From NCBI GenBank assembly GCA_009649835.1, contig PYCK01000084.1, positions 1 through 12,469 on the forward strand: a stretch of 12,469 nucleotides of DNA, written 5' to 3'. The notes beneath the pieces are model-generated. The model did no database searches. It worked only from the letters and a program-made list of their open reading frames with translations, and had not been told where the DNA came from. This DNA is from Candidatus Methanocomedens sp. GTDB taxonomy: Archaea > Halobacteriota > Methanosarcinia > Methanosarcinales > Methanocomedenaceae. The translations under genes and the position numbers were made by a program. Position 1 is the stretch's first letter. Every line of letters begins with the position of its first letter. Shown here one piece after another: positions 8,658 to 12,469 of this stretch.

Positions 8658-8663
8658 TTTTTT
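8658..8663 (+). terminator. T-tract terminator after ccmF
   Basis: Six T residues 25 bases past the ccmF stop, preceded by a short stretch (CCAAAC, CTTCGG) that could form only a weak hairpin. U-tract termination without a strong stem is usual in archaea. It would end the cytochrome-ccmF transcript. Confidence 0.45.
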
Positions 8664-8680
8664 AGGCACATAAATCAAGT

Positions 8681-8734
8681 ATCTCCAGAATGTCAGGTAA
8701 ATGTGGAATCTTCAGAATGTCAAATATGTGTGGG
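8681..8734. repeat. tandem direct repeat of a 27-bp unit
   Basis: Units at 8681-8707 and 8708-8734 agree at 21 of 27 positions. The shared cores are ATCT, CAGAATGTCA and TGTGG. They abut with no spacer in the gap between ccmF and the first small gene, about 130 bases upstream of its start. The repeat could be a two-site operator or chance duplication in non-coding DNA. The surrounding 8634-8865 gap contains no convincing ORF or RNA gene. Confidence 0.55.
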
Positions 8735-8783
8735 CGCTTGAAGGTCATAATAGCTCATAATATCTTCTGCGTTCTACCCAACA

Positions 8784-8793
8784 ACATTATATG
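8784..8793 (+). promoter_or_regulatory. candidate TATA element for the two small genes
   Basis: ACATTATATG is a partial match to the archaeal TATA box. Initiation about 25 bases downstream would give a leader of some 50 bases ahead of the small gene at 8866. No clear BRE is visible, so this is a weak call from position and AT content. Confidence 0.25.
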
Positions 8794-8845
8794 TGATTGC
8801 AATCCATGTTTAATTCTAAAGCAGTGTTGTTTGGAGTACCGTCTG

Positions 8846-8855
8846 CCTGATCAGG
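8846..8855. promoter_or_regulatory. 10-bp palindrome running into the ribosome binding site of the first small gene
   Basis: CCTGATCAGG is a perfect palindrome whose right arm runs into the Shine-Dalgarno sequence AGGAGGA (8853-8859), which sits 6 bases before the ATG at 8866. A protein bound here, or pairing between transcripts, could affect translation or initiation. As an RNA hairpin it has no loop and would be weak, so the regulatory role is speculative; the ribosome binding site itself is strong. Confidence 0.4.
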
Positions 8856-8865
8856 AGGAATATCC

Positions 8866-9108
8866 ATGACATCTAAAATGGAGTACCTAAAAAAGCGATA
8901 CAAAGAAATGTCACCAGCCCAGCTTGAACTGATTATCGTACAATTGGACAGGGAACTGGAACATGACCCTGATTCTGTTAAGGATGAACTATGTATCGCA
9001 ATGGATGCTCTGGAAGAAAAAAAGAAAAAAGCCCATGGAAAGAGGAGGCACAGGCCGTGTCTTCCAAGCAATTTTGAACACAGGTTAGATGTGGGTGAAG
9101 AATTCTAA
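8866..9108 (+). CDS. small charged helical protein, unknown function (80 residues)
   Basis: I do not recognise the family. It is most likely a real gene because AGGAGGA lies 6 bases before the ATG and a second similar-sized ORF follows in tandem 9 bases after its stop. The product has no signal peptide or membrane segment. Residues 1-55 look helical and charged (YLKKRYKEMSPAQLELIIVQ, then DRELEHDP). A basic patch EKKKKAHGKRRHRP at ~51-64 could bind nucleic acid or an acidic partner, and the C terminus is acidic. There are two cysteines (around 42 and 65) but no metal-binding pattern. Confidence 0.6.
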   Translation: MTSKMEYLKKRYKEMSPAQLELIIVQLDRELEHDPDSVKDELCIAMDALEEKKKKAHGKRRHRPCLPSNFEHRLDVGEEF

Positions 9109-9117
9109 GGCAGGGAT

Positions 9118-9360
9118 ATGATGGAAGATCGTATACTGGCACACCTGGAAATTATCGAATCGGTCTATGGTGTTGAAATACTGAACAAGTCCAGGGTTGT
9201 GCAGTGGATAGGGGAGATAACTGATGATGATAAACAGGCCCTGACTATTGCAACAGCCTTGAATACATGGATCATGATGAACAGTACCGGTTCGGGCCTG
9301 GAAATACCAATCACTGTGCTTGAACAGATACAGGCGAATCTGATATCGAAAAGCAGATAG
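9118..9360 (+). CDS. small acidic protein, unknown function (80 residues)
   Basis: I do not recognise the family. It begins 9 bases after the previous gene, so the pair is probably co-transcribed. Two ATGs occur in a row (9118 and 9121). TAAGG at 9106-9110 fits the first and AGGG at 9112-9115 the second, so the start is uncertain by one codon. The protein is soluble and largely helical. It begins with an amphipathic helix (ILAHLEIIESVYGVEIL), has an acidic turn (EITDDDKQ) and ends in another helix (ITVLEQIQANLIS). There is no cysteine, no signal peptide and no catalytic motif. It could pair with the basic protein encoded before it, but this is inference from adjacency. Confidence 0.55.
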   Translation: MMEDRILAHLEIIESVYGVEILNKSRVVQWIGEITDDDKQALTIATALNTWIMMNSTGSGLEIPITVLEQIQANLISKSR

Positions 9361-9454
9361 GACCTTGCCATGTTCAAACGAAACTGAGCACGCTTCGAGT
9401 CATGGCTTTGGGTCATGGTAATATCGTGAAAGAAGAGATGCTTCAACCTATCCA

Positions 9455-9492
9455 TAAAGAAAAATGAAAATGCAGATGGGAAAAACCCATCT
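9455..9492 (-). terminator. stem-loop terminator of the cdhDE operon
   Basis: AGATGGG (9474-9480) and CCCATCT (9486-9492) form a perfect 7-bp stem around an A5/T5 loop. Read on the minus strand, the stem begins 36 bases after the cdhE stop and is followed by a T-rich stretch (GCATTTTCATTTTTCTTTA). On the plus strand the bases after the stem are not T-rich, so it serves the minus-strand operon. It lies in the 168-base gap between convergent genes; nothing else convincing is seen there. Confidence 0.65.
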
Positions 9493-9528
9493 ACCCTACC
9501 TTACACGGGACAGGATTTACGTATCCTC

Positions 9529-10935
9529 TCACTCTGGAGGCCAGTTCTTCTCCATCCAGCCAGGTATCCGGCCGCTGTCAGGTGGTCCGATCTTCACCTT
9601 CAGTCCGCTGGCATCCTCCATGTCACCCTGCAAGCGGGCAGCCAGTCCCGGAAGAATGACCGTATTGTGAGCGGTCATCTCGCTGAAATCGAAACCAACC
9701 CTCTTGAACTCATCAGACACCTTCTGCCCTGTCATCTGCCCTCCTGCCACCGCAGCTTCAACACCAAGGCCGTCAGTATCGGTAGCCAGCAGGTAACAGT
9801 CAATACCGTTACTGGCAAGGTCGCTCTCCACTGTATAATAGGTCAGGGCAAAGTTGGTAGTCACGAAAACCGGAGAATCCTTATCAGGCGAACCCACCTC
9901 GTAGACCTTCGGGTCCACCTTTACAGGCGTCCTCGGGTCAGTGTAGATAGTATCCCTGATATGCAGCTCTGGCAGCAGGGCATAAGGCTCGATGCTGTGT
10001 ACTATCATGATATCACCGTAGCGCACCGTGAATACCGATGCCAGCACAGTCTCCCAGTAACTGGCAGAAACAGGGTCGTCATTGGCAAGGTATGCCGTCA
10101 TAGGTACTGCCAGCAGCGGGAAAGCAATATCACGCTGTCCTTCCTTGATTCCGGCACGCCTTATCATAAGGAAATTCTCAAATGATTCCCGTAACGACTT
10201 CCCCTGCGGATTTGTGCCAGGATCAAGTACCAGGTCATCACGTCCCATCTCCAAAAACGTCGCAGCCAGGCTCTTTAAAGTATCCAGGTCGTCAGGGGAG
10301 AACAGTACCAGTGGTACATCATACTCCATAACCAGGTCGGCCACATCCTGCCAGTTATCCTTTGTGGCAGCATACAGCAGAGGCTTCCTGTCAGCCACTA
10401 CTTCCAGGCCGGCCTTAAGCACCTTTGGGTCCAGGCTGCACAGGATAAGCGGCAGTTCAGTGTTCCCTGCCACACTGGTAACAGCCTGTTTGAACTTGTC
10501 AGGGTCACCGGACGTACTGCGAATAGCAACCATGTCAAGTTTCAGGAACCTGCCAACATAGAATTTCTTATACTCATTAATGAACTTGATCCGTTCTGTC
10601 AGTTCATCCTCGCTCATGGTATCCCAGACATCCACAGCAAGTGCAGGCTGGTTAAAGAACGTAAGCTGGTGACGGTACAGTATATCATCGCCGCCTACAG
10701 ACACAGTGTGTTCGCCGGTACCGATAATCACTTCCCTTATCTCAGGTGCCAGCAGTTCTGCCAGCTTCAGGTACTTTTTCTTAAACTTTTCCTCAAGCAG
10801 GGGCGGGCAGTCTTCCAGTTTCAATGAACGGTCGATCATATGGGATGCGAAGGCCATGCAAGTGGCTTCACCGCAATCACCGCAATTGGTCTGGGGCAGG
10901 AACTTGTAAACTTCAAGTGGGCTGTTGACTTTCAT
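9529..10935 (-). CDS. cdhE: acetyl-CoA decarbonylase/synthase gamma subunit (corrinoid/iron-sulfur protein large subunit)
   Basis: With CdhD it forms the corrinoid/iron-sulfur protein that carries a methyl group on cobalt between tetrahydrosarcinapterin and the acetyl-CoA synthase nickel centre. It acts in the cytoplasm in acetyl-CoA synthesis or cleavage. The N terminus holds the 4Fe-4S site C18, C21, C26, C43 (TNCGDCGEATC, then DCPP) that reduces the corrinoid. A TIM-barrel domain follows (~65-330), then a C-terminal corrinoid-binding part (~355-460) containing TTNFALTYYTVESD and PGLAARLQGD. I place the start at ATG 10935 (468 residues, MKVNSPLE), because GGAGGT (10947-10942) sits 6 bases upstream. 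A GTG at 10941 would add two residues but has no spacing from that site. No residues appear missing. It is the last gene of the operon. Confidence 0.96.
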   Translation of the reverse strand: MKVNSPLEVYKFLPQTNCGDCGEATCMAFASHMIDRSLKLEDCPPLLEEKFKKKYLKLAELLAPEIREVIIGTGEHTVSVGGDDILYRHQLTFFNQPALAVDVWDTMSEDELTERIKFINEYKKFYVGRFLKLDMVAIRSTSGDPDKFKQAVTSVAGNTELPLILCSLDPKVLKAGLEVVADRKPLLYAATKDNWQDVADLVMEYDVPLVLFSPDDLDTLKSLAATFLEMGRDDLVLDPGTNPQGKSLRESFENFLMIRRAGIKEGQRDIAFPLLAVPMTAYLANDDPVSASYWETVLASVFTVRYGDIMIVHSIEPYALLPELHIRDTIYTDPRTPVKVDPKVYEVGSPDKDSPVFVTTNFALTYYTVESDLASNGIDCYLLATDTDGLGVEAAVAGGQMTGQKVSDEFKRVGFDFSEMTAHNTVILPGLAARLQGDMEDASGLKVKIGPPDSGRIPGWMEKNWPPE

Positions 10936-10937
10936 TT

Positions 10938-12242
10938 TCACACCTCCGCCGTAACCCAGTCAGATATATCCACAGCATCCCTCTCAAGTGAACCGTGCAG
11001 GCTCTGGGTAATCTCCTTTAGCACAGCTACCGAACCGGGATGCATCATCATGAACAGGTCGTTGCCTGCCAGTGAAAGGGTCAGGCCGGTCACTATCTCC
11101 CAGATCGGACCCCTGTATTCCCTGGGTCCCCAGTCGCTGTCTTCCTTAAGCGGGGAACCTACCATCCAGGCTTCCCTGGCACCCCATGCATTGGTAGTAC
11201 CACTGCTCATGGGAAATGACAGTTCCTTGTCCCCGATAAGACCTGCCAGGCGTATTCGCTCCATGTTGGTATAAGCATAATCCAGGCCGTATCCCAGTGC
11301 AGCGGTTGTGGGGTCCATGACAATATCCTCACGCTTTACATTGCACTGTTTCATCAGTTTGCGGTTCAACTCCTTCTGGGCATTTATCTCAAGCTGGGTC
11401 CATGACAGCACCACATGCCCGTAATCATTGGCAGCCTTTGCAATACGTTCATAATCAAGGTTCAGGCTTGCACTGGCCAGCAGCACACGCTCGCCTTCTG
11501 CCACTTCTGCGGCCTTCTCCAGCACTTCGGGGTCCTTTTCAGGGTTGCCGCTACCGCCGATAACGATCGGTACATCCACGGCCTGCAACACATCGGCCAC
11601 GGTCTCGGCAGCTTCCCTGGGAGATGTATCCTTGATACCAGGGTCAGTACTGATCAGGTGGATGGTCACCATGTCGGCACCAAAATCATTTACCACCTTT
11701 TTGGCCCATTCTGCCGGGCTCTCGATCACATCCTCATAATTGACCTTCACAGCCTTTGCCATCCCGATAGGCATATCAAACACATCCATAGTGATGTGGT
11801 TGCGGTGCGGCATGGGACTGTCAAAATAATAGGGCAGTGCATTCTCACCGCCCAGGGTGATCGTGCTCTTCCTGGTACCACCGTCTGAGGATGTGGCACC
11901 CAGTGTTACTTCCTGTATGGGATTTTTCCACTCTTCGATTTTATTAACTTCGAATTTAGATGGCAGCAATTGCCCTGGCCTGGTCACACCTGGAACTGCT
12001 GCCTGGGCCATTGACCCGAACATCTGGTCCACAGGATAACCTAATAATCGTGATATGTTTATCAAGTGTTGGGCGATCTGGGCCGTTTCATGTCCCAGCA
12101 TATATGCCAGTTGTGGATTAAGCCCGCCACCGGTATCCATATCCAGTTCAATGTCACCTTCAATGGTCACACCTTCCAGGGATTCAACGTCCATATCATT
12201 GAACAGGCTGCCCAGTTCAGATAACTTGATCTTTTTTGCCAT
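10938..12242 (-). CDS. cdhD: acetyl-CoA decarbonylase/synthase delta subunit (corrinoid/iron-sulfur protein small subunit)
   Basis: Small subunit of the corrinoid/iron-sulfur protein; its barrel pairs with CdhE around the cobalamin during methyl transfer to and from tetrahydrosarcinapterin. At 434 residues it has the usual length for the archaeal family. An N-terminal segment (~1-90: MAKKIKLSELGSLF, EGVTIEGDIE, YPVDQMFGSM) precedes the TIM barrel. Family signatures include TLGATSSDGGTRKSTITLGG (~132-151), MPHRNHITMDVFD, IPIVIGGSGNPEKDP-like strand-loop (VPIVIGGSGNPEKDP), LLASASLN, DIVMDPTTAALGYGLDYAYT and FPMSSGTTNAWGAREAW. The order cdhD-cdhE matches the Methanosarcina cdhABC...DE operon; cdhABC would lie beyond the right edge. 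AAGGTGG (12256-12250) sits 7 bases before the ATG. The unusual neighbour is a truncated copy of its own 5' end immediately upstream. Confidence 0.96.
   Translation of the reverse strand: MAKKIKLSELGSLFNDMDVESLEGVTIEGDIELDMDTGGGLNPQLAYMLGHETAQIAQHLINISRLLGYPVDQMFGSMAQAAVPGVTRPGQLLPSKFEVNKIEEWKNPIQEVTLGATSSDGGTRKSTITLGGENALPYYFDSPMPHRNHITMDVFDMPIGMAKAVKVNYEDVIESPAEWAKKVVNDFGADMVTIHLISTDPGIKDTSPREAAETVADVLQAVDVPIVIGGSGNPEKDPEVLEKAAEVAEGERVLLASASLNLDYERIAKAANDYGHVVLSWTQLEINAQKELNRKLMKQCNVKREDIVMDPTTAALGYGLDYAYTNMERIRLAGLIGDKELSFPMSSGTTNAWGAREAWMVGSPLKEDSDWGPREYRGPIWEIVTGLTLSLAGNDLFMMMHPGSVAVLKEITQSLHGSLERDAVDISDWVTAEV
10942..10947 (-). promoter_or_regulatory. ribosome binding site that decides the cdhE start
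   Basis: GGAGGT on the minus strand lies inside the last codons of cdhD. Its 6-base distance to the ATG at 10935 is ideal, whereas it directly abuts the in-frame GTG at 10941. This favours the ATG and indicates coupled translation with cdhD, whose stop (10940-10938) lies between the site and the ATG. Confidence 0.75.
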
Positions 12243-12469
12243 TGTGATTCCACCTTATTTCATCGCATGAATTGTGATATGTTTATCAAGTGGCGGGCTA
12301 TCTGGGACGCTTCATGTCCCAGCATATGTGCCAGTTGTGGATCAAGCCCGCTACCGGCATCCATATCCAGTTCAATGTCACCTTCAATGGTTACACCTTC
12401 CAGGGATTCAACGTCCATATCATTGAACAGGCTGCCCAGTTCAGATATCTTGATCTTTTTTGCCATTGT
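12050..12469. repeat. tandem direct repeat: duplicated 5' end of cdhD
   Basis: 12050-12245 and 12274-12469 align without gaps over 196 bases at a constant offset of 224. I count 11 mismatches (about 94% identity). The matched segment covers the first ~64 codons of cdhD plus the three bases before the ATG, and is cut by the window edge, so it may extend further. Nine of the 11 differences change an amino acid; two are silent. Differences cluster in the half distal to the start codon. Confidence 0.92.
12260..12466 (-). CDS. truncated N-terminal duplicate of CdhD (68 residues; gene remnant or short functional ORF)
   Basis: The first 64 residues match CdhD with eight substitutions (L7I, T37A, G39S, N42D, Y47H, T53A, A54S, Q58R). 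The match then breaks and the frame closes after QFMR. The frame has no internal stop or frameshift. Only the CdhD N-terminal segment is present; the TIM barrel is absent, so it cannot act as a corrinoid-protein subunit. It ends 17 bases before the cdhD start, with the cdhD ribosome binding site in that gap, so if translated it would be coupled to cdhD. The ATG lies three bases from the window end, so its own ribosome binding site is not visible. The simplest reading is a leftover of a tandem duplication; a coupling leader or a small interacting peptide are alternatives. Confidence 0.75.
   Translation of the reverse strand: MAKKIKISELGSLFNDMDVESLEGVTIEGDIELDMDAGSGLDPQLAHMLGHEASQIARHLINISQFMR

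Noticed and set aside
9367..9407. Possible hairpin GCCATG...CATGGC in the convergent gap
   Set aside because: Only six pairs separated by about 29 bases of unstructured sequence; much weaker than the 7-bp stem with a 5-base loop at 9474-9492.
9667..10561. Plus-strand ORFs of 172 and 159 codons
   Set aside because: They lie wholly within cdhE, which is unmistakable on the minus strand; their translations are low-complexity and lack ribosome binding sites.
10840..12270. Plus-strand ORFs (up to 157 codons) opposite cdhD
   Set aside because: Shadows of the minus-strand cdhD frame; no domain or start-site support.
1..12469. CRISPR arrays, tRNA or rRNA genes, transposases, integration sites
   Set aside because: No regularly spaced repeats, no tRNA or rRNA-like segments and no transposase-like ORF were seen on either strand.

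Overview
The window most likely comes from a cytochrome-rich archaeon of the Methanosarcinales/ANME-2 group (ANME-2a/b/c, Methanoperedens or a close alkane-oxidising relative). Three things point there. A 2120-residue multiheme c-type cytochrome carries a Methanosarcina-type S-layer domain. A cytochrome c maturation heme lyase (CcmF) is coupled to it. The archaeal corrinoid/iron-sulfur subunits of acetyl-CoA decarbonylase/synthase (CdhD, CdhE) sit nearby. The assignment rests on recognised families, not on a database search.

Layout. Bases 2-121 (+) are the 3' end of a membrane-protein gene whose stop overlaps the next start as ATGA. Bases 118-6480 (+) encode the giant exported cytochrome: signal peptide, N-terminal beta-sandwich domains, 37 heme-binding motifs (34 CxxCH, one CX3CH, two CX4CH), an S-layer-like insertion, a C-terminal Ig-like domain and a membrane anchor. 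Its stop again overlaps, as ATGA, the start of ccmF (6477-8633, +). After a T-tract comes a 232-base gap holding a 27-bp direct repeat and a palindrome next to a ribosome binding site. Two unrecognised 80-residue proteins follow (8866-9108 and 9118-9360, +).

On the minus strand, converging on these, lie cdhD (10938-12242) and cdhE (9529-10935), overlapping by a few bases and ending at a stem-loop with a U-rich tail. Just upstream of cdhD, and touching the window edge, is a 68-codon ORF that is a diverged copy of the first ~64 codons of cdhD and ends 17 bases before cdhD starts.

How the genes work together. The plus-strand cluster looks like an extracellular electron transfer unit: the cytochrome would carry electrons from the membrane across the S-layer, and CcmF attaches its hemes. 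CdhDE form the corrinoid protein that moves methyl groups between tetrahydrosarcinapterin and the acetyl-CoA synthase centre, i.e. central C1/acetyl-CoA metabolism. The two halves look functionally separate; the cdh half is visibly richer in G+C and C-ending codons, as expected for highly expressed genes.

The most notable observations are the S-layer domain spliced into a linker between two homologous five-heme modules, a lone heme motif between the two S-layer-like sub-modules, an immune-inhibitor-A/MAM-like domain at the cytochrome N terminus, and the in-frame cdhD N-terminal duplicate.
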